Assembly: GCA_026391455.1 (NCBI GenBank)
Contig: JAPLEH010000023.1
Span: forward strand, 1-64,000
Direction: 5' to 3'
Length of the DNA stretch: 64,000 bases
Origin: Bacteroidota bacterium
GTDB lineage: Bacteria; Bacteroidota; Bacteroidia; Chitinophagales; Chitinophagaceae
Both the position numbers and the translations under genes were made by a program. Shown here in pieces: positions 51,547 to 61,000 of the stretch. Every line of letters begins with the position of its first letter. The stretch's first letter is position 1. The notes below the pieces were generated by a model. The model saw nothing but the letters and a program-made list of their open reading frames with translations, was not told the DNA's origin and ran no database searches.

Positions 51547-53934
51547 ATGCAGGAAAACACCTTCCCACTGGATGATTCTATGTTCAACAGCCGTCTTTCA
51601 TTCCGGCGGCTGGTGGCTATGCTCAAAAAAAACATTGCAGAAGGAAACCCCGGCATGCAAAAACTGTATGGCCAGGTGGTGGCCGAATTTGACAAATATC
51701 CACACCTGCTGGAAACCATTCATGAACTGTCTGTACTCCAACCACATAAAGAACTGATCGAAGAATTATTATCGGCTGTATTTCCCCCCACTACTGCCAA
51801 TTATATGTACGGCATTTTGTTCCCGTTCAAAAACCTGGCAGTCTATGCATCCCCGCTTTTTAAACAATTATTGGTGAAGCCGGGCACCAATCAGATCGTT
51901 ATCCCCTTTCACCAGAGCTATGAGAATATGGACCGGGAAAAACTGCAATTCGCTTACGGGATGATTCTCAAAAAATACATGGGGTACGATAGCCCGGAAA
52001 CCTCCCGCTCTATCTATCCGTTTGATGATGAAAAAACAGGTCTTACCCGGTACATGGAGCTCCGGCTCGATGGACGTTTTATTGATGTACTTCCGCTGGG
52101 TGAAATGCCCGAAATGCCACATAGCATGCTCGACCAGGTGTATAACCGCATCCTTACGCTGGAAGAACTGATGCAGCATATTCCGCTGAATAAATTTGTA
52201 TTTGAAGGTCTCACTGTAATCCGAATCAATGATGTAACAAGAGAAGCGGTGATCGCAGAAATGAAGAACCGCCTGCTTGATATCAATGCCTTGCCGGAAG
52301 CCACCAACTTTGCCGAACTGGAAAAACATATACAGGATCTCATCGGGCTAAAAGACCTGACCATTGGGGTAACTCCCTTTTTTAAAATCAAGGGGCACTA
52401 TGTGTATTCGGATATGCATGACCACAACAGTCTTTTGTTCCGCCATGTTCTGCATGGTGCTGAAAAAGATGAGATCAGTGATTATTGTAAACTGCTGTTT
52501 CGTGAAAACAGTCAGCCTATACTCTTTGAAACGCTGGATGAACAGGTGGCCAATGAAGTACAATGCCTCCCTTACTATTATAAAAATGGCGCCCGCAGTA
52601 TCATCATTTGTCCGTTGAAACAAAACAATGAATTGCTGGGCATGCTGGAGATAATGGCGCCTATACCGGGTCATCTGCGACCACCGCATATTGGCAAAAT
52701 TGAAGACGCACTTCCGCTTTTCACATTAGGATTGGAAAAGAGTCTGGAATTGCTCAATAACGAAGTGGAAAGGGTCATTCGTAAAAAGTTTACAGCGGTG
52801 CAGCCATCCGTGGAATGGAAATTTACGGAAGCCGCGCTGAACTATATCATTACCAAACGCAAACGCGATGATGTAAAGATCGATCGCATTTCTTTTCCGG
52901 ATGTATATCCGCTGTACGGTGCCATTGATATTCGTAATTCCAGTACAGAACGGTCGCGATCCATACAGCGGGATATACTTGACCAGTTGCATATGGCAAA
53001 AAAAGTGGTGGTGAAAGCACAGCAGGAAACCTCCTTGCCCTTATTGCAGGAAATCGAATTCAAGCTGGATAAGTTCATACATGCGGCATCTGACGTGTTG
53101 CAATCAGAAGAAGAACTGAGCATTCGTGAATTCATGCAGATACAGGTTACGTCGGTGTTTCATCACCTGCGGGCAGCGGGAGCCAAATTGAAAAATGAAA
53201 TTGACGAATACTTTGCCGCACTGGATCCGCAATTGGGTATGCTGTATCATCACCGCAAAGCCTATGAGCAAAGTATTTCCCGGATCAATGATACATTGGC
53301 TCATTTCATTGATAAAGAGCAGGCCGCTGCGCAAAAAGTATATCCGCATTATTTTGACCGGTTTGTAACCGACGGGCTGGAGTTCAATATTTTTATGGGG
53401 CAAAGCATCAGCCCCCGTAAAAAATTTGATGAGATCTACCTGCGCAATATGAAGATGTGGCAACTGACAGTACTGGCTAAAGCGGCCCGGGTAACGTATG
53501 AATTGGAAAGAGATCTCAGTCACCAGCTCAGTACCACCCAATTGATCCTGTCGCACAGCGAGCCGCTGGCGATCCTGTTTCGTACCGAAGAACGCAAATT
53601 CGATGTGGACGGAGCCTATAATATCCGGTATGAGATCGTAAAGAAGCGGATCGACAAAGTGCGTATCAAAGACACGAATGAACGTCTTACACAACCTGGC
53701 AAGATCGCAATCGTGTATTCACAATCACGCGATGCCGCCGAGTATTCCGAATACATTGAATTTCTCCAGAACAAAAAACTATTATCTCCTGGTATTGAGC
53801 ATCATGATCTGGAGGAGCTGCAGGGGGTGTCGGGTTTAAAGGCCCTGCGGGTAAATGTACATCTGGAAGATATCAAAAAGCCACAAGCCGTAGAATTGTC
53901 GGAAACAACAAGTGATCAGTTATTAGGGAAATAA
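51547..53934 (+). CDS. Large GAF-domain-containing protein of unknown function
   Basis: The product has 795 residues with no signal peptide or membrane helix, hence cytosolic. The region about 265-420 resembles a GAF domain (S-I-I-I-C-P-L-K-Q-N-N-E-L-L-G-M-L-E-I near 360-378 is the typical strand-turn-strand). Flanking parts are largely alpha-helical (F-N-S-R-L-S-F-R-R-L at the N-terminus; coiled-coil-like 540-720). No histidine-kinase, cyclase or phosphodiesterase motif is visible, so the GAF-like module probably senses a ligand without a known output. It is monocistronic, with its own promoter. I recognise no closer family. Confidence 0.65.
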   Translation: MQENTFPLDDSMFNSRLSFRRLVAMLKKNIAEGNPGMQKLYGQVVAEFDKYPHLLETIHELSVLQPHKELIEELLSAVFPPTTANYMYGILFPFKNLAVYASPLFKQLLVKPGTNQIVIPFHQSYENMDREKLQFAYGMILKKYMGYDSPETSRSIYPFDDEKTGLTRYMELRLDGRFIDVLPLGEMPEMPHSMLDQVYNRILTLEELMQHIPLNKFVFEGLTVIRINDVTREAVIAEMKNRLLDINALPEATNFAELEKHIQDLIGLKDLTIGVTPFFKIKGHYVYSDMHDHNSLLFRHVLHGAEKDEISDYCKLLFRENSQPILFETLDEQVANEVQCLPYYYKNGARSIIICPLKQNNELLGMLEIMAPIPGHLRPPHIGKIEDALPLFTLGLEKSLELLNNEVERVIRKKFTAVQPSVEWKFTEAALNYIITKRKRDDVKIDRISFPDVYPLYGAIDIRNSSTERSRSIQRDILDQLHMAKKVVVKAQQETSLPLLQEIEFKLDKFIHAASDVLQSEEELSIREFMQIQVTSVFHHLRAAGAKLKNEIDEYFAALDPQLGMLYHHRKAYEQSISRINDTLAHFIDKEQAAAQKVYPHYFDRFVTDGLEFNIFMGQSISPRKKFDEIYLRNMKMWQLTVLAKAARVTYELERDLSHQLSTTQLILSHSEPLAILFRTEERKFDVDGAYNIRYEIVKKRIDKVRIKDTNERLTQPGKIAIVYSQSRDAAEYSEYIEFLQNKKLLSPGIEHHDLEELQGVSGLKALRVNVHLEDIKKPQAVELSETTSDQLLGK

Positions 53935-54107
53935 TCTGACTGAAATGCTAAATTTTCACCTCACCTGCGGGCTTTTTGAACGGGATAAAATATCTTGCAC
54001 GAATTCTATTATCAATTAGTATCATTTTCACCCAATTAACATGTCCAATCTGGGCTGCCAGTTTGCTGATAGCGCAGGAGGTACATTAACAAAACACCAT
54101 CCATCGA

Positions 54108-55031
54108 ATGAAAAAAATCATCACCCTTACTGCTGTTCTGGGAATGGCTTTGTCAATTACTGCCCAACCAAAAAAGAACATACCTCCTCCCAAACCAAAA
54201 CCAGTAGAAAGCAAAGTGTATTTGCACGAACTGCTGAACAGTGATTATTCTGTACTTAGCCAGGATGAGATCACGAATGTAAAGAAATCCATCTGTACCC
54301 AATTTGCAAGTGAACTGCAGCAGTACCTGGGGCTTGGTGCCAGCCAGAACTATAAGATACGTATTGCCTATATCAATGCCGGGGGCATCATGAAAGGGTA
54401 TTCTTTTTTCAATGAGTTATATGAAGGCAACAAATCCGCGGGTGCGAATATATTATTTGGTGCGAACCCCGGCAGTCCCGATGCCTTTATAAAACTGAAG
54501 GTGGAAGGTGAGAATATTACACAGGTGGAAGTAACCAATATTAAAACGGGGGAAAAGACCACTGCAAAGATGAATGAGCCGACTTACAGCATGAAAAGCG
54601 TAGTATACAAACAAACACAACTACTGGTGAATAAAAATATATTGAGTGGTACAGAAAAAGCAACGCAAACAGGTTTTGCCGACCGTCCTTCACTTGACCC
54701 TATGGAAGACATACTCAGGAAAAAGCATAGCGTAATCCTGATCAGCGACTTTCTGGATTTTCAAACGCCGGGTGGCAGCAAGGGGATGATCTATAAGCAT
54801 CCTACCGAGAAAGGCAACTATACGAAATACACGCATTATGTAACAGATATGAAAGGGAATCCACTCATCAATGGATTTGTAGCTCCTACCATGCCCAAAT
54901 ACGGAGAAGTGTTTGACCTCACCTATACAACTATTTCAGATGGCAAAAGCCATAACCTGAAAGTACCTTATGGTGGTTCTTTCTGTGGCATGGTGATTCA
55001 GCAACTGATTGCGGAGGGGTATTTGAAGTGA
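54108..55031 (+). CDS. Putative exported protein
   Basis: The product has 307 residues with a signal peptide (M-K-K-I-I-T-L-T-A-V-L-G-M-A, cleavage near I-T-A-Q). A Lys/Pro-rich stretch (P-K-K-N-I-P-P-P-K-P-K-P) follows, then a globular part without membrane helices. A late Cys lies in G-G-S-F-C-G-M-V. No family recognised. Ends before a strong bidirectional terminator shared with the convergent barrel protein gene. Confidence 0.6.
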   Translation: MKKIITLTAVLGMALSITAQPKKNIPPPKPKPVESKVYLHELLNSDYSVLSQDEITNVKKSICTQFASELQQYLGLGASQNYKIRIAYINAGGIMKGYSFFNELYEGNKSAGANILFGANPGSPDAFIKLKVEGENITQVEVTNIKTGEKTTAKMNEPTYSMKSVVYKQTQLLVNKNILSGTEKATQTGFADRPSLDPMEDILRKKHSVILISDFLDFQTPGGSKGMIYKHPTEKGNYTKYTHYVTDMKGNPLINGFVAPTMPKYGEVFDLTYTTISDGKSHNLKVPYGGSFCGMVIQQLIAEGYLK

Positions 55032-55076
55032 GGTTGGGGGAAGTAATTCAATTATTCAGGTAATATGAAATATAAA

Positions 55077-55110
55077 AAAACCGGTTCATCATTGAACCGG
55101 TTTTACTTTT
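55077..55110. terminator. Bidirectional terminator
   Basis: AAAACCGGTTCA and TGAACCGGTTTT form a perfect 12-bp stem with a TCAT loop, flanked by an A run on the left and T-rich sequence on the right. It serves the two convergent genes. Confidence 0.93.
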
Positions 55111-55127
55111 ATATCTATCTAGTTGGT

Positions 55128-57686
55128 TTAAAACTTAAATCCTAATCCCACCAGCGGAAGTTTATCCTCATCAGATATAGCGTAACTAACGGTGAGGACT
55201 ATGCGCCGCAGCGGTGAGAACCAGATACCACCGCCATAACCCACTCGCATCTTACTGTCTGCATCGTTTTTCACCCATACCCTTCCCGCATCCACAAAAG
55301 CATGAATACCGAATGCAGCCGGGAATAAATACGTTTTGAAATTGGCCAGACGTAAACGCATTTCGGCCTGGTTGTAAAATTTGGATTTGCCGGCAAACCT
55401 GAACTTACGATAGCCGCGCAGGTTATCTTCCGTACCTAAATACTGCGCCTGAAAGAATTCAAACTCATTGCTGTTGAATCCGGCTCCGATGCGATCGGCA
55501 AACGTAAGTCGGTCATGTATCAGGTCGAAGTAAAAGCTGATATCCGTATTCATTTGGGTAGTCTTGAATTTGGTACCGCCAATGCCTGACAAATGACGGA
55601 TCTTCGTTTCCCAATACACCCCTTTTTGCGGCAATGAGCGGTGGTCGCGCGTGTCCACATTCAACTGTACCAATGCACCGAAATATTTTTGCTTCGTAAA
55701 TATGGTAGCCGGATCAAGGCCATTCGCTCCTGTATTGGAAATAAAACGGGTCGCGTTGAACTTATCATCCGAATCCATTTCGTAATACTGGAATGTGGGA
55801 CCAAAACTCAACGATACCTTATCGGAAAAGCGCTGGCGAAGCAGCAGGGACGCATCGGCCAGATCATACCGTGCCCGATAAAACCGAAACTGCCCGGGTT
55901 GCGTTTTGTCATACACCGTATTGATACCATACCCGAAGAAATTGGTGGTATTATTGGGCGAACGCACATCAATATCCATGGTCAGATCAATCGATTTGCC
56001 GATCACGCTCATAAATTCATTGCTATAGCGGAAACGAAATGCATTGGTGGCTATTGAATGATTAGCGGCAAAAGAATGAGTGGCTTTGTACGGCTCCTTT
56101 CTGAATCCATGCCGCGTCAATTTAAAAGCGAGGCCAAGCGAAAGGCCATCATCCGGGTTGAAGCCGAATGAAATACCGGGGGCAAACCGGTTGTAGTTAT
56201 AATAAATACGCTTAAACGCATTTACATCCGTGTCATTCGACATATGATCCCTGAAGTTTCCCAGGATCTTGTTATTGCCGTCTTTGCGGTCATATACCAA
56301 TCCGCTTACCGATGATTTAGCCGTGTTCTCATACAGGTCTTCCCCGCCACCGCCAATCATACGTACTTTTATCTTATCGTTGGATCCCTTCATTACAAAC
56401 TGGTCATCGCCACCAAAACCATACAGACGTATTTCTTTGGTGTGCTGCGGATCATAAGTACGTTCATACATTTTTGATGCTTTGTTGCCGTCTTTATCCA
56501 ATTTGTATACTTGCAACAGGGTGGATCCATCTGCATTACGGGTAATCTCAAACAATTCTTTCTTATCACTTCCGGTTACTGTCACGATCTCGCTGAGAAA
56601 ATAGAAATACTCCAGCGTTTCCCGAAGCAGATGTTTACGGCGTTCTTTCAGTGTTTGAACGATCTTTGGTCCTGAGATATTCCTGATTTCAGCCGGCTGT
56701 TGTGCCAATGCTTTTTCCAGCGTTTCATCGGTCATTTGAGAAAGCAGTTTTTCCGTTGCATTCTTCCAGTCCTGCTCATTCAATTCATTTAAGAAAAAAC
56801 GATCGAGGTTACGCGCCGCAAAATTGAAAAGCCGGATACTGTTGGCAGCCGGTTTAAATCCTTCGATCTGGGGTACAAAGGATCTTCTTTTGGCAATACC
56901 CGGAAGCAATCCCTGGTTGATATAAAAAGCCTGATCGCGGTCGCGGGGTATGGGAAAAAATGTTTTGCCTTTCCCATTGGCATTATCCCTCGCACCCCAT
57001 TGCCATTGATCTTCGTGACGGTCGAGGTCCATTACATACATATCCATGATACGCGCGGTAAGCAATGCCTGCTGATCCACCCGGTTGTCATTATCCTCTT
57101 CAAGCTTTTCGGCCACTTCATCTGTATCATATCCTTTCTTCACCCCTTCCGGCAATACTTCTTCCAGTGTGGCCATCATATTGGCAAATTCTTTGCGAAA
57201 TTCTCCCAGCTTCGGATCATCGGGTATGTATACCAGTTTTACTTTCCCATATGGAATACCTGCAGCATCCTGCAGTGTTTGCATTGACAGACAGGCATAG
57301 GGATAAGAGGCCGATACCCCATCCGACACCAGATCGGCAGCGGCTTCACTTTGCAGATCACCCGGCAGGGTTTTACTGGTAATGAATTTTTCGATGGAGC
57401 GGATCTTAAACTGTCTGCCATCTACAGTTTCCAGCCGAAGCGATTTGGTTTGTTTACCACCCCCTCTTTTTACCGGTGTAAGGCCGCCCTGTTCCGTAGC
57501 CAGATTGATCACCGGCACTTTTACCGGGGTAGTCCATTCTTTGCGATAATTGGTTCCCATCCAGAAAGTGCGCGAGGATTTCATGTTGAAACTCGACCCT
57601 TTCCTGGATATGGAATCCATGGGCTGTGCATAAGCCGTATATGCGGAAAATAAAAAGCATAGTGTTAGCAGGGAGATTACTCTCAT
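55128..57686 (-). CDS. Outer-membrane Omp85-like barrel protein with N-terminal kinase-like domain
   Basis: The product has 852 residues with a signal peptide to about A-Y-A-Q. Residues about 40-400 form a domain shared with the divergent 1217-residue protein: a Gly-rich G-G-G-K-Q-T-K-S-L-R-L (75-85), Y-I-P-D-D-P near 153, M-D-L-D-R-H-E-D-Q-W-Q-W (219-230) and P-I-P-R-D-R-D-Q-A-F (245-254). The last two recall the catalytic and metal-binding loops of HipA/CotH/FAM20-type atypical kinases. Two RTX-like turns follow (G-F-G-G-D-D, G-G-G-G-E-D). The C-terminal half (about 500-852) is a D15/BamA-like 16-strand barrel ending in V-G-L-G-F-K-F. Kinase activity is unproven; the barrel call is firm. 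Confidence 0.8.
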   Translation of the reverse strand: MRVISLLTLCFLFSAYTAYAQPMDSISRKGSSFNMKSSRTFWMGTNYRKEWTTPVKVPVINLATEQGGLTPVKRGGGKQTKSLRLETVDGRQFKIRSIEKFITSKTLPGDLQSEAAADLVSDGVSASYPYACLSMQTLQDAAGIPYGKVKLVYIPDDPKLGEFRKEFANMMATLEEVLPEGVKKGYDTDEVAEKLEEDNDNRVDQQALLTARIMDMYVMDLDRHEDQWQWGARDNANGKGKTFFPIPRDRDQAFYINQGLLPGIAKRRSFVPQIEGFKPAANSIRLFNFAARNLDRFFLNELNEQDWKNATEKLLSQMTDETLEKALAQQPAEIRNISGPKIVQTLKERRKHLLRETLEYFYFLSEIVTVTGSDKKELFEITRNADGSTLLQVYKLDKDGNKASKMYERTYDPQHTKEIRLYGFGGDDQFVMKGSNDKIKVRMIGGGGEDLYENTAKSSVSGLVYDRKDGNNKILGNFRDHMSNDTDVNAFKRIYYNYNRFAPGISFGFNPDDGLSLGLAFKLTRHGFRKEPYKATHSFAANHSIATNAFRFRYSNEFMSVIGKSIDLTMDIDVRSPNNTTNFFGYGINTVYDKTQPGQFRFYRARYDLADASLLLRQRFSDKVSLSFGPTFQYYEMDSDDKFNATRFISNTGANGLDPATIFTKQKYFGALVQLNVDTRDHRSLPQKGVYWETKIRHLSGIGGTKFKTTQMNTDISFYFDLIHDRLTFADRIGAGFNSNEFEFFQAQYLGTEDNLRGYRKFRFAGKSKFYNQAEMRLRLANFKTYLFPAAFGIHAFVDAGRVWVKNDADSKMRVGYGGGIWFSPLRRIVLTVSYAISDEDKLPLVGLGFKF

Positions 57687-58040
57687 GTTGAAAGGTTTAA
57701 GCAGTTATTTTTTGGTTATGGTTAGTCCTGAAACTAAAAGATACGTTTTTTTAATAAAACCCAAAAAAACGTCATTTAACCTTAAACAAAGATAATCACA
57801 CCCCCTTCTTACACAATACCTTAATAGTGGTATTTACAGAGATGCCCTAAAAACATTTTTGGGCCGGTCACCCCAATTGGAGCAACTTTTTTGTAAATTG
57901 AAAACTTTATAGGCCGGGCAACGTTAAAAGGCCAGCATGCTGGCACTGTTTGCAACAAGTCGAAAGGTATATTACCTGCCACTTTCTCCTGGTTACAAAA
58001 GCAAAGAACTGAACCTGAACACAATTATCAACAAAGGGTA
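57687..58040. other. Divergent promoter region between the two barrel paralogues
   Basis: This 354-bp gap has no credible gene. It contains the reverse promoter at 57736-57764 and a perfect palindrome GCCAGCATGCTGGC at 57932-57945, 95 nt before the forward start, a possible operator. No other structure was seen. Confidence 0.5.
57736..57764 (-). promoter_or_regulatory. Promoter of the 852-residue barrel protein gene
   Basis: On the reverse strand TTG (57762-57764) is followed after 18 nt by TATCTTTT (57736-57743), one mismatch from TAnnTTTG. The leader is about 40-50 nt. Confidence 0.45.
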
Positions 58041-61000
58041 ATGAAAAAAAAGGCTGTACTGATCACCTGTTTAATATTGTTGCACTTTCCGCTTTTCGCC
58101 CAGGATACCATCAGCCAGCGTATCGTGCTGATTGGTGATGCCGGGCAACTCACCAATGGTAAGCACCCGGTGGTAGACGCGGTTCGCAATATGATCCCGC
58201 TTGATAATAAAACCACTATCCTTTTTTTAGGCGACAACCTCTATAAACATGGCTTGCCCGATGATCAGAATAAAGAATATTATAATCAGGCCAAAGCAGT
58301 ATTAGATTCACAATTATCCGTAGCCGATAATACCCCTGCCAAAGTGTATATGATCCCGGGAAACCACGACTGGGAAAACGGCAGCCGCAACGGCTTCGAT
58401 GCCATCGTCCGTCAGCAATTGTATGTGGACTTTCTCGGAAAGCCCAATGTAAAATACTATCCCGAAGATGGCTGCCCCGGCCCTGTAGAACTCATATTGG
58501 GAAAAGACAGCAGCGTAGCCGTTATCCTTTTCGACAGCCAATGGTGGATACACGCTTATGATAAACCCGAAATAGAATCCGATTGCTCCTGCAAAACCAA
58601 AGACGAATTAGTGACACAGATTGGTGACCTGCTGGCACGAAACTCCAAACGCCTGGTATTGATCGCCTGCCACCACCCTTTTGAGAGCAATGGTATGCAT
58701 GGCGGGTATTATACTCTTAAACAGCATATCTTTCCTTTTACTGATATAAAAAAATCCATGTACATACCGCTGCCTGTTTTGGGTTCCATATACCCGATTG
58801 CCCGCAGCGTGTTTGGCACCCCGCAGGATCTCAAGCACCCCAATTATGCCAACATGGTAGAGCAGATTACTGAAGTAGTAAAAGCTTCTTCTCCCAATGT
58901 GATTTTCGTATCGGGACACGACCATAATCTGCAGTACATTAAGAAAAATGGCTATAACTATATTGTGAGCGGCGGCGGATGCAAACAAAACCGCACATCG
59001 AAGAACAGGGCCAGTATGTACAATTCCACTGCCACCGGTTTTTCGGTAATGGAGATTTCAAAAAACAAAAATGTGACCGTTACCTTTTACACCGTGTCGG
59101 ATACGGCGGTACATAAAGATTATTCATCCACCATGATGAATTTTTCGACTCTGGCAGAAGCTCCCGTTGCTGCTAAAGAAGAGTCGGTACCTGTATTCAA
59201 AGACACGGTGAACAGAGCGGCCCGAAAAGATTATAAGCCGATCGGTGGATTGAAGAAATTTTTCATGGGGCAAAATTACCGGCCCGAATGGTCCACCCAG
59301 GTAAACATGAAAGTACTTCATCTCCGCACGGAAAAGGGCGGATTGAAAATAAAAAGCCTGGGAGGTGGTAAACAAACCCGCACCCTGCAACTCACCGACA
59401 AGCATGGCAAAGAATGGATATTGCGCAGCAGTATAAAAAACACCGCCAATATCATTCCGGATGTATATCGTAGTGAAATGGCGAAAAATCTGGTGACTGA
59501 ACTCAGTTCCGCCTCTCATCCCTATGCCTCACTGGTGATTCCCGAACTTGCCAATGTCCTCCATATTGCCGTACCGCATCCTGAATTATTTTTTGTACCC
59601 GATGATCCGGCATTGGGCATCTACAGACCCCTCTTTGCCAATACGGTATGCATGCTCGAAGAAAAAGAACCTTCCTTCGATGGCTCCAATACCAAAACAA
59701 CTGCGAAGACATTTAATAAGATGCTGGAAGAAAATGATCACCGCCCCGATCAGCCGGCTGTGCTGAGAGCCCGGTTACTCGATATGGTTCTCGGCGATTT
59801 TGACCGCCATTTCGATCAATGGAAATGGGGAAGTACCGACACCGGTAAAGGCAAGATCTATTATCCCATTCCCCGCGACCGCGATCAGGCTCTTTTTTAC
59901 TCAGATGGATTCCTGTTGCGGGCCATCAGCGGAAGGGCCATGCCATTTCTGAAAGGGTTCCGGTATCAGATTCCAAAGGTGAACTGGCTGGGGTATACCG
60001 CCCGCGACTTTGACCGGTTTTTCATGGCAGAGCTTAGTAAAGATCAGTGGAAAGAAACTATTTCAGCCGTACAGGAAAAATTGAGTGATACTGTGATCCG
60101 TTTCGCACTGAAAAAAATGCCTGTTGAAATACAATCGCTGCGTAATGAAAAAATTGCCGCTAAACTCATCAGCCGGCGCAACTTGCTTACCAGCGAAGGA
60201 ATGAAGTATTATAATTTCATTTCGCGGAAAGTAAATGTGGTGGGCAGCAACCTGAAAGAATATTTTAAAGTAAGCAAACAGGAGAATGGCCAACTACAGG
60301 TAAGGGTGTATGCACGCAATAAGGGAAATGATACCAGCTTCATTATGTACAACCGCATATTTGATCCGGCGGTGACGAAAGAAATTCGCTTATTTGGTTT
60401 GCACGATAATGATGTATTTGAAATAGATGAAGATGCCGTATCGCGCATCAAAATCCGTATTATTGGCGGCAAAGGAAGTGATACGTTTGATATACGCGGA
60501 CGTACCGAAGCTATCTTGTATGACCAGAAAGATGGAGGCAATGTGATCCGGCACAGCAACCATGCAAAAAACCGCTTCTCCCTATTTGAACCGGGTAACG
60601 ACAAGACCATCGTAGGCTTCAACTACAACACCACCCGCTTACCACAACTGATCATGGGTTACAATTCCGATGATGGCATGATCGTAGGAGCAGGTATTGC
60701 CCGCCGGACTTTTGGATTCCGCAACCTTCCTTATGCATCCGATCAGAAACTGGGGGTATTATATGCACCCGGCAGCAATGCCTGGCAACTCAACTATAAA
60801 GGGGAGTTCAATCACATCACACGCGGATATGACCTGCTGGTGAATATGAACTATGCCTCTCCTTCGCTGCATAATTTCTTCGGACTTGGTAACAATTCTG
60901 TTGCCCTGGAGGGAAAAGAAGAAAAATTCTATCAAACCCGCTATAAAACCTTTGAAGCAGAAGTGCTTGCAAGAAAGCGTGTGTTCGATAAACTTCACTT

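Noticed and set aside
57940-57955. TGGCAC...TTGCA resembling a sigma-54 promoter
   Set aside because: The GG-to-GC spacing is 8 nt instead of the required 10, and no sigma-54 activator gene or site is visible.
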